Below, piece after piece: positions 49,101-60,530 of a stretch of DNA of 64,000 nt. How positions within the stretch are numbered: the stretch's first letter is position 1; the number at the start of each line of letters is the position of its first letter. The notes under the pieces were generated by a model. That model saw only the letters and a program-made list of their open reading frames with translations, searched no databases and had not been told where the DNA came from. The stretch lies in assembly GCF_001659605.2 (NCBI RefSeq), contig NW_025215482.1:62001-126000 (forward strand). Direction: 5' to 3'. The DNA comes from Manihot esculenta. Its lineage: Eukaryota > Streptophyta > Magnoliopsida > Malpighiales > Euphorbiaceae. The position numbers and the translations under genes were made by a program.

Positions 49101-51643
49101 CCTAAATTGGGCACCGGATGTAACATGGGTGCTAGACTTGCCAGTTTTTCGGATGGAAGCTATTAGGCCTAAATGGGGCACCAGATGTAACTTGGGTGAT
49201 AGACATGCCAGTTTTTGGGATGGAAGCTATTAGGCCTAAATCGGGCACCGGATGTAACATAGGTGATAGACTTGGCAGTTTTTGGGTTGGAAGCTATTAG
49301 GCCGAAATCGGGCACCGGATGTAACATGGGTTCTAGACTTACCAGTTTTTGGGTTGGAAGCTATTAGGCTGAAATCGGGCACCGAGTGTAACATGGGTGC
49401 TAGACTTGCCAGTTTTTGGGATGGAAGCTATTAGGCCAAAATTGGGCACCAGATGTAACATGGGTGATAGACTTGCCAGTTGTTGGGATGGAAGCTATTA
49501 CGCCGAAATCGGGCACCGGATGTAACATGGGTGATAGACTTGGCAGTTTTTGGGTTGCAAGCTATTAGGTCGAAATCGGGCACCGGATGTAACATGGGTG
49601 ATAGACTTTCCAGTTTTCGGGATGGAAGCTTTTAGCCCGAAATCGGGCACCGGAAGTAACATGGGTGATAGACTTGCCAGTTTTTGGGTTGGAAGCTATT
49701 AGGCTGAAATCGGGCACCGAGTGTAACTTGGGTGCTAGACTTGCCAGTTTTTGGGATGGAAGCTATTAGGCCTAAATGGGGCACCAGATGTAACATGGGT
49801 GATAGACTTAGCAGTTTTTGGGATGGAAGCTATTAGGCCTAAATGGGGCAACAGATGTAACATAGGGATCGACTTGCCAGTTGTTGGGATGGAAGCTATT
49901 AGGCCGAAATCGGGCACCGGATGTAACATGGGTGATAGACTTTCTAGTTTTCGGGATGGAAGCTAGTAGCCTGAAATCGGGCACCGGAAGTAACGTGGGT
50001 GATAGACTTGCCAGTTTTTGGGAAGGAACCTATTAGGCCGAAATCGGGCACTGGTGGTAACATGGGTGATAGACTTGCCAGTTTTTGGGATGGAAGCTAT
50101 TAGGCCTAAATCGGGCACCGGATGTAACATGGGTGATAGACTGTCTAGTTTTTGGAAGTTTTTGGAATGGAAGCTATTAGGCCGAAATCGGGCATCAGAT
50201 GTAACATGGGTGATAGACTTGGCAGTTTTTGGGATGGGAGCTATTAGGCCGAAATCGGGCACCGTATGTAACATGGGTGATAGACTTGGCAGTTTTTTCG
50301 AATGGAAGCTATTATGCCGAAATTGAGCACCGGATGTAACATGGGTGATAGACTTGGCAGTTTTTGGGATGGACGCTATTAGGCCGAAATAGGGTATCGG
50401 ATGTAAAATGGGTTATAGACTTGGTAGTTTTGGGGATGGAAGCTATTAGGCCGAAATCGGGCACCGAATGTAACATGGGTGATAGACTTGCCAGTTTTTG
50501 GGATGGAAGCTATTAGGCCGAAATCGGGCACCCGATGTAACATGGGTGATAGACTTGCCAGTTTTTGGGATGGACGCTATTAGGCCTAAATCGGGCACCG
50601 GATGTAACATGGGTGATAGACTGTCTAGTTTTTGGGATGGAACCTATTAGGGTGAAATCGGGCACCGGATGTAACATGGGTGCTAGACTTGCCAGTTTTT
50701 GGGATGGAAGCTATTAGGCCTAAAAGGGGCACCAGATGTAACTTGGGTGATAGACTTACCAGTTTTTGGGATGGAAGCTATTAGGCCTAAATCGGGCACC
50801 GGATGTAACATGGGTGATAGACTTGGCAGTTTTTGGGTTGGAAGCTATTAGGCCGAAATCGGGCACCGGATGTAACATGGGTTCTAGACTTGCCAGTTTT
50901 TTGGATGGAAGCTATTAGGCCTAAATCGGGCACCGGATGTAACATGGGTGATAGACTTTCCAGTTTTTGGGATGGAAGCTATTAGGCTGAAATCGGGCAC
51001 CGAATGTAACATGGGTGCTAGACTTGCCAGTTTTTGGGATGGAAGCTATTAGGCCTAAATGGGGCACCAGATGTAACATGGGTGATAGACTTGCCAGTTG
51101 TTGGGATGGAAGCTATTAGGCCGAAATCGGGCACCGGATGTAACATGGGTGATAGACTTGGCAGTTTTTGGGTTGGAAGCTATTAGGTCGAAATCGGGCA
51201 CCGGATGTAACATGGGTGATAGACTTTCCAGTTTTCGGGATGGAAGCTATTAGCCCGAAATCGGGCACCGGAAGTAACATGGGTGATAGACTTGCCAGTT
51301 TTCAGGATGGAAGCTATTAGGCCGAAATCGGGCACCGGATGTAACATGGGTGATAGTCTTGGAAGTTTTTGGAATGGAAGCTATTAGGCCGAAATCGGGC
51401 ATCGGATGTAACATGGGTGATAGACTTCGCAGTTTTTGGGATGGAAGCTATTAGGCCTAAATGGGGCACCAGATGTAATATGGGTGATAGACTTGCCAGT
51501 TGTTGGGATGGAAGCTATTAGGCCGAAATCGGGCACCGGATGTAACATGGGTGATAGACTTGGCAGCTTTTGGGTTGGAAGCTATTAGGTCGAAATCGGG
51601 CACCGGATGTAACATGGGTGATAGACTTTCCAGTTTTCGGGAT
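40115..51643 (+). repeat. 67-bp satellite array, most diverged domain with higher-order repeats
   Basis: Same monomer and orientation but with a different variant set: GGCCTAAATGGGGCACC, GACTTTCCAGTTTTCGGG, CCGGAAGTAAC, GGGGATCGACTTGCCAG, GTTGTTGGG, AAATAAGGCATCGG and GTAAAATGGGTTATAG. Linker is mostly TTTTT. Some monomers carry a 10-base insertion (TTTTTGGATGTTTTTGGAATGG or GGAAG form), giving 77 bp; these occur near 40.95, 41.57, 43.05, 44.94, 47.13, 48.67 and 50.15 kb. No gene is supported in this interval. Confidence 0.94.
41760..47410 (+). repeat. Higher-order satellite repeat, 1886-bp period
   Basis: The interval of about 41760-43645 recurs at 43646-45531 with an exact 1886-base offset and very few differences, for example 42601, 42668, 42868 and 43031 match 44487, 44554, 44754 and 44917. 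A third copy starts near 45532 and follows the same order but carries about 313 extra bases near 46.5-46.8 kb, so later landmarks are 2199 apart (44754 to 46953). One unit is about 28 monomers. Confidence 0.88.
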
Positions 51644-51822
51644 TGTAATACCCGGCTAGACTCCGGTATCGGAATTCCTACCGTCCGGTGGAATCTCGGA
51701 TGTCGAAAGCCTCTAGTAGGGTAGAAATATGTTTTCATAAAATGTTTTAAGGTATTTCATGGTTTTAAGTATGAAAAATTAAATGAGTTTTTGCATGAAA
51801 AGTCTTTGGAGGAAAACCCAGG

Positions 51823-51983
51823 TTCGGCTGCCGAAAGTCAAGTTCGGCCGCCGAACATGCATGCGTTTTAGAGGCACGTTAGGCCCCCGAAAGCATGTGT
51901 GAGGGAAGTTCAGGTTCGGCCGCCGAAAGTCAAGTTCGGCCACCGAACATGGCATGCATGCGGAAGCACTTTCGGCCCCCGAA
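51823..51983 (+). promoter_or_regulatory. Cluster of TTCGGC-N-GCCGAA palindromes upstream of the LTR TATA box
   Basis: Copies such as TTCGGCTGCCGAA, TTCGGCCGCCGAA, TTCGGCCACCGAA and TTCGGCCCCCGAA are packed within 160 bases just before TATAAAAG. The 13-base word is a palindrome around a free centre, suitable for a dimeric DNA-binding protein. Its role is inferred. Confidence 0.6.
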
Positions 51984-52001
51984 CGTGGCCTGGCCAGCCA
52001 C

Positions 52002-52009
52002 TATAAAAG
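52002..52009 (+). promoter_or_regulatory. Putative LTR TATA box
   Basis: TATAAAAG in CCACTATAAAAGGGTC, about 360 bases into the LTR. This sets a short U3 and a long R-U5. A second palindrome cluster lies 520 bases downstream. Confidence 0.7.
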
Positions 52010-53928
52010 GGTCACTTAGCCGAAATGGGCGAGCTTTCTCCCATTTTCGGCCATAGCTAGCTTCCGACCTCCCTCTCCCCAGATCTTGTGTTCTCTCTCC
52101 AATTCTCCTCCATTTTTCTTGAGTTTTCACCTCTCATTGCAAGTTTTGAGCATTTAAGACAAGTTTTGGAGCTTTGGGAACTCAGGAGCTCATTTGCTTG
52201 GATCTCCGAGTTTAGGTCGTCTCTCTCTCGATCTTCAAGAGGTAAGAGCCGATCTTAAGCTCATTGTATGTTTTAAGTAAGATTTAAGTTGTTTTATGGG
52301 GTAGAAAGGCATGTGTAGGTTTTTAGTGAGTTATGGATGATTTTTGAGTTTATGCAAATGTGGCTTGCAAATGATTGTGTATGAGTGTTGTAGTTGGGGT
52401 TTAAGGTAGTTTGAGACCCCTAGGAGCTTGTATGCATGTTTTGGTTGAGTTATGTGCACGATTGGTTAGTTTTGGAGGCAAATGTGCATAAAGGAGCCAA
52501 GTTTCTGCCCTTTGGCAGAAACCAGGTTCGACAGCCAAAGGCACTTTCGGCCGCCGAACATGGCTGGGGAGGCAGGCCTTTCGGCTGCCGAAGTTGCCCC
52601 CGAAAGGAGACTTTCGTCTCTGTCTGGGACTTTCGGCCGCCGAAGGTGCCGCCGAACATGCATGAGTTTCGCCTCTGTCTGGGAGTTTCGGCCCCAGAAG
52701 GTGCCACCGAACCTGCCTGACTTTCGGCTCTGGAGGGACTTTCGGCCGCCGAAGGTGCCGCCGAAAGTGCCCTGTCCAGCCATTTCTTGCATGTTTTTAT
52801 GTAGATGTTTTACGATGTTTTAGGGGGTTTTGGGGAGTATATTAGAGTTATATTTATGTATGTTTGGTCCCTCATTGGAGTCCACCTGTGTAGGTTCGGA
52901 CCCGAGGAACCGAGGACCCCAGCAGTGAGCCAGCTGCTACAGAGTTGTCAGAGCTAGCCAGAGGTGAGTGGAATAAACCTTAAGTTTTAAAATAATTGAA
53001 ATATGAAATTTGAGCATGATCCATGCATCATGAATGCCATGAGATATAGTAGGTCGTTTGCATTAGTATTCACGAATATGTTGCATTGCATTTATGATGT
53101 TGATGTGGATTGGTTATTGGATGATCCTTTAGTCCTCATATGGCATGATGATGTTACGGCATGATATGGTATGGAAGTCCAGGTTGTACCCATTCTATGT
53201 CCCTGGCACATTGGTATGTTATGATATGTTATGATAAGAGAAAGACCGGTTGTACCCATTCTACGTCCCGGCACAGTTGGACTATGTAGAGAACTATTGG
53301 TGACAATACCATCCGAGATGTGTTTTGTTGTGATGTGTTGCATTTCATAATGGCATGAAATTTTAATATATGATTTCACTATTCTGCTCACTGGGCTTTG
53401 TAGCTCACCCCTCTCCCCTAACCCCAGGTGTGCAGGTGCAGGGTAGACCAGGAGGTTAGCCAGAGTTTTGAAGTTTGTGTATGTAATAGTTAGATTGTGG
53501 ACATGACAGTTGTACTATAATGTAATGTAAGAGATTACAGTATGTTATGTAATGAGGTTTATTGAGGTTATAGATGTGCTTGACCCTATGAGTATTGTAA
53601 TCCCTTTTGATGCATGATCTTAGTTTTTGATGATACAGATGTTAGCCAACTCAACGCATGTATATCGCCCTTTGGGGCATTGATGAGATCCCATAGAGGG
53701 GTCAGGTTATGATGATGATTATGTATATGTTCAGTGCATGCACAGGTTGAGTTTGGTGTATGAGAAATGAATGAAAGAAAAGTTTAAATTTTTATGCATG
53801 TTGTTGATCATGTATGGGATTATACAGGCTTACAGGTTATATGTCAGGCTTGCTACGGGTCCCGGCGGCCTTAAGCCGATCTGGATCCTAGCGCCGGTAG
53901 CAGTCCGAATTTTCGGGTCGTTACAGAA

Positions 53929-53940
53929 TGGTATCAGAGC
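53929..53940 (+). promoter_or_regulatory. Primer binding site, initiator tRNA-Met type
   Basis: TGGTATCAGAGC three bases after the 5' LTR. The 256 bases from here to the gag ATG are an untranslated leader. Confidence 0.94.
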
Positions 53941-54196
53941 CCTAGGTTCATAGGATTGGACCTAGAGTGTCGGGCTCATAGATGTTCTAGAAGGTCAAGC
54001 ACAATAGGAAGATCATGTCCACTAGGATAGGATGTGGAGTCCTGTTTTGCATGATGTTGTGAATTGGCATGACTTTGTGCATGAGCATTAATGATATGCT
54101 AGGCTATGTGATGTATGTGATGAGGGTTCATGTGTGCCCACATGAACCATATGATGCTTATGTTTGTATGATGTGTACTGTTTTTCATAAAATAGG

Positions 54197-57043
54197 ATGA
54201 GAGGAACTCGTCGATCTGCACGATTGATTGGAGTGCCACTTGAGGATGAGGGCACGAGCGCCCGTCCTCCTACATTGCCTAGGGCAATGTCTTGTAGAGC
54301 CAACAGAGAAAGAGTGTCAAGGGACCCTAGAAGGTCTTTTGATGCTAGCAGAAGGGGGACTGATAGAGGAGGAAGTTCTTCAGATGTGAGGGAGGTTATG
54401 GAAGAGGATCAGAGGAGGGATGGAAACCTGGATGTTAGCATGGAGGAAGAAGGGACAGGGGAGTCTCAGGGAGGCGTTCAGGCCTCGGGGTATGGTTTTC
54501 CACCCCATTATCCACCCTTCCCACAGGGTTCAGGGTATCCGATGGGAGGTACATCGGATTTTTCTAGCTTTAACCTCTACCCTACCTACATGCCTTATCC
54601 ACCTTTCTATCCACCTTACACACAGTACCCAGCTTATCCACCCTCACCCTTCTATCCAAACCCGGCAAACCCCACCTCGGGGAATGCTGCACCTCCACCT
54701 CCACCACCTACAGGACCAGCAGCCCCAGTTACTCAACCTCCTAGACCTAGCTCAGCTGATGGGAGAAAGGTAAAGATGACAGACTACCTCAAGCTAGATG
54801 CTCCCAAACACAAGTCAGGGGATGACCCCTTTGAGTATCTGAGAGTGGTGAAGACAATAACTGATGAGGTAGGGGCAAGTGACAGCAGGGCCATTCAGAT
54901 GGCAGGGTTCACTTTAAAGTGCAAGAAGGCACGGGAATGGTTCAAGTGTTATGTGGACCCGAGACTAGACGGTATGACATGGGAAGAATTTGCGAATGAG
55001 TTCGCTGGTTGGGCTTTTCCAGACAGTTCCAGAGAACTGAAGATGATTGAGTTTGAGCAACTGAGGCAGTCAGGGCATATGGGTGTAGAGGAGTTCACGG
55101 ATAAATTCTTGGAGCTATTGCCTTTTTCATGGCAAGCTCTAGATACAGATACGAAGAAAGCCAAGAGGTATGTTATGAAGCTGCATTCCAGGTACTCCTC
55201 GTTGATTCAGTCAGCTGAGAGGGAAAGTTTCCACACTGTGGTGGATATGGCTCGAAGAATGGAGGCAAGTGCTATAGTTGAGGGGTCAGTGAAGCAGTCA
55301 GTGACCCAGTCTTCAGGGGTTAAGACCCCAGGCAGAGGAGGGCCAGGTCTCTCTTCTCAGAGTTCAGGTAAGAAGAGGTGGGATAACACCACCAGGAAGC
55401 CGAAGAAGAATAAGTTTTGGAACAAGTTGAAATCCGGCCTGGGATTTGGCGGTGGCTCGAGCTCAGGCTCAGATGGTACAGAATGCCAGAGATGTGGAAG
55501 ACTGCACAGGGGAGTGTGTCGAGCTGGGACTAATACATGTTTCAGATGTGGACAGGAGGGACACATAGCTCGGGAGTGTCCTAGAGCGCCTTTTATGGGC
55601 CAGCCCCATCAGACAGCTTCTGGTAGTGTGGCACAGCCAGCAGCTCCAGCCACAACTCAGGGCAGTGGCAGAGGTAGAGGGAGAGGGGCAGCTTCTTCTT
55701 CTGGTTCCCGAGGTGAAGGTCCATCAGCTCCAGCCAGGATCTTCACCATGACTCAGCAGGAGGCTAACACATCCAACACCGTGGTGTCAGGTAATCTCGT
55801 CATTGGGTGTTCTGATGTGTATGCATTAATGGACCCGGGTGCATCTCATTCATTTATTGCTCCGAGAGCCGTTGAGAGGTTGGGTTTGATAGTCTCTGGG
55901 TTAGAGTGTCCCCTATGGGTCAGTGGACCCAAGTGTGACCCGTCGGTGGCAGTGTCAGTCTGCCAGTACAGTCCAGTTTTTATTGAGGGAAGATGCCTCT
56001 CCGCCGACCTTGTGGTTCTAGATTTGACAGACTTTGACGTCATTCTAGGGATGGATAGGCTATCTACCCATGGTGCTACCTTGGACTGCAGGGACAAGGT
56101 AGTCAGGTTCAGAGATCAGAACGGGTCAGAGGTCGTCTTCAGAGGAGACAAAAGGGGTACACCTAGAGGTCTGATATCAGCTCTTCAGGCTCGTAGGTTG
56201 CTTAGGAAGGGATGTAAGGGGTACTTAGCTCATGTGAGAGAGCTAGACAGTCAGGTCAGGGAGCCGGCCTCGGTGCCAGTTGTCAAAGAGTTTCAGGATG
56301 TTTTTCCGGATGAGCTTCCAGGTTTACCACCTGCTAGGGAGATAGAGTTCGAGATAGAGTTGGTGCCTGGAACTAGACCGATCTCTATCCCTCCCTACAG
56401 GATGGCTCCAGCCGAGTTAAAGGAGTTGAAAGAGCAGTTGCAAGAGCTGGTAGAAAAGGGTTTCATCCGACAGAGTACCTCACCTTGGGGTGCTCCGGTC
56501 TTGTTTGTGAGAAAGAAGGATGGATCCCTTAGACTTTGTATTGACTACAGGCAGTTGAACAAAGTCACTACCAAGAATAGGTACCCTTTGCCAAGGATCG
56601 ATGATCTATTCGACCAGCTAGCCGGAGCGGGTTGTTTCTCCAAAATAGATCTGAGATCGGGGTACCATCAGCTAAGGATAAGAGAAGAAGATGTGCCGAA
56701 GACAGCTTTCAGGACCAGATATGGGCATTTTGAGTTCCTTGTAATGCCGTTCGGGTTGACCAACGCCCCTGCAGCATTCATGGACCTCATGAATAGAGTA
56801 TTTAGCCAATACCTGGATCACTTTGTTATTGTCTTCATAGATGCTATCTTGGTGTATTTCAGGAATGCAGAGGAGCATGCCCATCATCTACGGTTGGTCT
56901 TGCAGACCTTAAGGGAGCATGGCTTGTATGCCAAGTTCTCTAAATGTGAATTCTGGCTGAGGAGCATTTCGTTCTTGGGCCATGTAGTGTCAGAGAATGG
57001 GATTGAGGTGGACCCCAAGAAGACAGAAACTGTGGCTAACTAG
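54197..57043 (+). pseudogene. Ty3 gag-protease-RT polyprotein, 948 codons, inactive
   Basis: ATG at 54197. Residues about 100-185 are rich in Pro and Tyr. The gag capsid domain follows ([32 protein letters not shown]). A CxxC half-knuckle begins at C430 and a CCHC knuckle [14 protein letters not shown] spans 448-461. The aspartic protease shows [10 protein letters not shown] with D546 and [12 protein letters not shown] shows [39 protein letters not shown] (D about 818) and MPFGLTNAP. The catalytic box reads FIDAIL with Ala at 883 where the family has Asp, so RT should be dead. TAG at 57041-57043 ends the frame where pol normally continues, and the downstream part is in another frame. Confidence 0.9.
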
Positions 57044-57057
57044 CCTGACCCACTTCA

Positions 57058-57810
57058 GTGACAGAGATTAGGAGTTTCTTGGGTTTGGCAGGTTACTACA
57101 GGAGGTTCGTTCAGAACTTCTCAAAGATAGCAGCTCCTCTGACCAGGTTAACTAGGAAGAATCAGAAGTTTCTGTGGAACGACCAGTGCGAAGAGAGTTT
57201 TGAAGAGCTTAAGAAGAGGTTGACTTCAGCACCAGTTTTAGCTCTGCCATCTAGTGATGAGGACTTTACGGTCTTTTGTGATGCATCCCGTGTGGGACTG
57301 GTTTGTGTACTAATGCAGAAGGAGAGGGTGATCGCTTATGCTTCTAGGCAGCTAAGGAAGCATGAGTTGAATTACCCCACACACGACCTGGAGATGGCAG
57401 CAGTAATCTTTGCACTCAAGATGTGGAGGCACTACCTCTATGGGGTTAAATGTGAGATCTTCACGGATCATAAGAGCCTACAGTACATCTTGAGTCAAAG
57501 AGATTTGAATTTGAGACAGAGGAGATGGGTGGAGCTGCTGAGTGACTACGATTGCAAAATTCAGTATCATCCGGGTAAGGCGAATGTCGTGGCAGACGCC
57601 CTAAGCCGGAAGTCACTAGGCAGTTTATCCCATATATCGGCAGAGAGGAGGCCAGTGGTGAAGGAGTTTTACAAGCTCATTGAGGAAGGTCTACAGATGG
57701 AGTTGTCTAGTACAGGTGCCTTGGTGGCCCAGATGAGAGTGGCACCCGTGTTTCTGGAGCAGGTGGCTCAGAAACAGCATGAGGACCCGGAGTTAGTGAA
57801 GATTGCCAGG
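57058..57810 (+). pseudogene. Ty3 RNase H segment, out of frame with gag-pol and truncated
   Basis: Starts [16 protein letters not shown], the RT connection region. RNase H follows with FTVFCDAS, the [15 protein letters not shown] helix and [12 protein letters not shown], carrying the expected acidic residues, then [16 protein letters not shown]. It is one base out of frame relative to the upstream ORF. The open frame runs on to 57957, but the residues after about 57810 are satellite translated in frame, not protein of the element. RNase H would degrade the RNA template. Integrase is lost. Confidence 0.9.
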
Positions 57811-58280
57811 GATTTCGGCCTAATAGCTTCCATCCCAAAAACTGCCAAGTCTATCACCCATGTTACATTCGATGCCCGATTTCGGCCTAATAGCTTCCAT
57901 CCCAAAAACTGCCAAGTCTATCACCCATGTTACATCCGGTGCCCGATGTCGTCCTAATAGCTTCCATCCCAAACACTGCCAAGTCTATCACCTAGGTTAC
58001 ATCCGGTGCCCGATTTCGGCCTAATAGCTTCCATCCCAATAATTGCCAAGTCTATCACCCATGTTACATCCGGTGCCCGATTTCGTCCTAATAGCTTCCA
58101 TCCCAAACACTGCCAAGTCTATCACCTATGTTACATCCGGTGCCCGATTTCGGCCTAATAGCTTCCATCCCAAAAACTGCCAAGTCTATCACCCATGTTA
58201 CATCCGATGCCTGATTTCGGCCTAATAGCTTCCATCCCAAAAACTTCCAAGTCTATCACCCATGTTACATCCGGTGCTCG
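57811..58280 (-). repeat. 67-bp satellite, inverted orientation
   Basis: About seven monomers read as GATTTCGGCCTAATAGCTTC and so on, the reverse complement of the arrays at 1-51643. The switch happens at the truncated end of the Ty3 element with no visible overlap at the junction (element GCCAGG, then satellite GATTTCGG). Confidence 0.95.
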
Positions 58281-58285
58281 ATTTC
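58281..58285 (+). repeat. Target-site duplication ATTTC, left copy
   Basis: ATTTC directly before the LTR at 58286, repeated at 62894-62898. It is the centre of the satellite word CGATTTCGG. Confidence 0.95.
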
Positions 58286-60453
58286 TGTAACGACCCCAAA
58301 ATGGACCGTCACCGGCGCTAGGATTCAGGTCGGCTTAAGGCCGCCAGAACCCGTAGCAAGCCTACTATACTCTCTGTGTACCTGTAAACCTCATACATGA
58401 TCATACATTTTCTGTGAAAATAAAACTCTTTTCTGAACCAAGGCTTAACCTGTGCATGCACTATCTCTGTACTCTGTACTCATGTACTCTGTACTCTGTA
58501 TCCCTGACTAGAGCTTACTCTAGATGGGTTCTCTCATACCTGTTAAGCCTGGTTTTCACATACAGGAAAACATATATACATATACAGATCATGTACAAAA
58601 CATACATCACTAGGCCAAGCAACAACTATTACATCTCGTTAATATTACATGTCCACTCTAAGCTATTACAGATCTCTTTACTTTTTCCTGTACTCTGCTG
58701 GACTGTCTCTGTACACTGTACACTGAACCTGCAAAACTGAGGTTAAGGGAGTGGGATGAGCTCTATAGCCCAGTGAGTAGAACAGTAAAACATCTCAGTA
58801 AAATATGATCTCATGGAATGCACCATATCACAGACAAGCCACATCAAGAGTAAACCTGTCACCACATAGTCCCAGTAACTCTGTGCCAGGGCGTAGAATC
58901 GAGCACCTGGTCTTCCTGTCATATATGTATATGTGTATATAACACCTGTGTACTTACCATTGCCAGGGCGTAGTCAAAGGCTCCTGGACTTTACTATATA
59001 CCTGCCAGGGCGTAGTCAAAGGCTCCTGGACTTCTCTATACATGCCAGGGCGTAGTCAAAGGCTCCTGGACTTCCTGTCTGAGACTATTGGATCATTCAG
59101 CATTTACTCACATCATCAAATAACAATGCAATGCAACATATTCGTGGATACTAATGCACTCACCCTATGATATCATCATGATGCATGAGAGATGCTAAAA
59201 CATGTCATTTGGTCAATTCAAAAGCATTAAGTGTAGTTCCACTCACCTCTGGCTCTGGACTGACTCACTCTGCAGGTTCACCTCTGGAGCAGTACTCACT
59301 GCTTCTCTCTCTGGTTCCTCTGGTCTGTACCTATACAGATAGACTCAAATGAGGGACCAAACTAACTTATCAATACCGCTATTAAACTCCCCAAGAATCC
59401 CCTTAATCTCACTCAACTATCCATGTAAAGCATGCAAAAGAAAGCTGGACAGGACACTTTCGGCGGCAGGTTCGGCGGCCGAATGTCCTCTCCAGAGACG
59501 AAACTCAAGCACCTTCGGCGGCACCTTCGGCGGCCGAATCCCCCAAACAGAGCCGAACATGCAAAAACACTCGGGGGCAAAATATGGCAACCAGGCCACC
59601 ATGCAGGAGGTTCGGCGGCCGAATGAACCTTCGGCTGCCGAACCTGAGTTCATCCAGAACTCAGCTTCAATGGCAACCCATCTTCTCCTTCCCCTTCAAT
59701 CACTCAAACCATATATACATCAACTCCTCAACACACATATACTCACGTATATGATCACAAGGGTCCAAAACTATCTAATAACCCCAAACAACAAAACAAA
59801 CATAATCACATAAACATGTAGCCATGCATACCTCTGTAAAACAACCATTAAGACCCTAAGCATGCATCTCCTTCCTTTATCCCCATAAACTCAGAAACAT
59901 ATACACATGTTCAAGTGCATCACTTACCTCCTATAACAAGAAGATGAACACTCAGAACAAGGGAAACGGACCACCTCTTCTCACACTCTCAACCTCTCTC
60001 AAACTCTTTAGCTTTTGTTTCAAACTTTTCAACCCTTGGACACAACAACCCTCAATCGTCTGTATGAGCAGCTCAATGCAGATGAGTCATGAGAGACGTG
60101 GCTAATCCATGGCAAGAATCTGAGGCCAACATCTGTCAGAAGCCATGACTCAGCTAGCTGGCCAACTCATCATCGGCTGCCCAATCACCTACAAGACCAT
60201 GCAACGTTCGGGGGCCGAACTTGCACTTTGGAAGCCGAACACTTTCGGCGGCCGAACTTACCTTCGGCGGCCGAACTTGGCTCAACTGTCTTAGGTCCAT
60301 TTCACCTTAAAACTGAAAACGAAAGAACTGTAAAACCAGAAAACACCTCATAATACTAAGAAAACATAACTCCTACCCTTCTATAGAATCCCAACACCCC
60401 GGATCCCACCAGACAATAGGAATTCCGGTGCCGGATTCTAGCCGGGTATTACA
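58286..60453 (-). repeat. 3' LTR of the minus-strand Ty3 element
   Basis: 2168 bp. On the plus strand it begins TGTAACGACCCC and ends GCCGGGTATTACA; read on the minus strand it starts TGTAATACCCGGC. It contains the same palindromic words as the other family member, clustered at about 59458-59645 and 60206-60280, and a short tandem repeat at 58884-59075. No gene is supported inside; frames such as 58414-58740 and 59349-59813 are LTR sequence. Confidence 0.93.
58884..59075 (-). repeat. Tandem repeat of about 41 bp inside the LTR
   Basis: GCCAGGGCGTAGTCAAAGG units start near 58961, 59003 and 59043 with spacing 42 and 40, and a diverged unit starts near 58884. The related LTR at 51644-53925 has a two-unit counterpart at about 53184-53275, so copy number differs within the family. 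Confidence 0.82.
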
Positions 60454-60468
60454 TTCTCCCCTCCTTAA
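60454..60468 (-). promoter_or_regulatory. Polypurine tract of the minus-strand element
   Basis: On the minus strand AAGGAGGGGAGAA stands directly before TGTAATACCCGG, the LTR start. This is the plus-strand primer site for reverse transcription. Confidence 0.88.
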
Positions 60469-60530
60469 GAACATTCGTCCTCGGATGTTCCTAAAACATA
60501 CAAAAACAAAACACAAGGAGGAAACTAACC

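Larger units (their letters stand above)
51644..53925 (+). repeat. 5' LTR of the truncated Ty3 element
   Basis: It starts TGTAATACCCGGCTAGACTC and ends TTCGGGTCGTTACA. Two clusters of near-palindromes built on TTCGGC-N-GCCGAA occur at 51823-51983 and about 52526-52766. A degenerate duplicated segment (TTGTACCCATTCTA...) lies at about 53184-53275. Frames within it are LTR sequence and I call no gene. Confidence 0.93.
51644..57810 (+). mobile_element. 3'-truncated plus-strand Ty3/gypsy element (Tekay/Del-like chromovirus relative)
   Basis: It starts with a 2282-bp 5' LTR abutting satellite, then a tRNA-Met-type primer site, gag-protease-RT and RNase H. It stops abruptly at 57810, where inverted satellite begins. 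Integrase, chromodomain, purine tract and 3' LTR are missing. The LTR shares both termini and internal motifs with the minus-strand element at 58286-62893, so the two belong to one family. Inside pol there is a stop, a one-base frame change and an altered RT catalytic motif. Confidence 0.9.

Noticed and set aside
52436..52823. ORFs on both strands at 52.4-52.8 kb
   Set aside because: They arise from the GC-rich palindrome cluster in the LTR and mirror each other on the two strands.
57811..57957. In-frame continuation of the RNase H ORF as a fusion protein
   Set aside because: The added residues are translated inverted satellite and start exactly at the element-satellite junction. It is a chance open frame.
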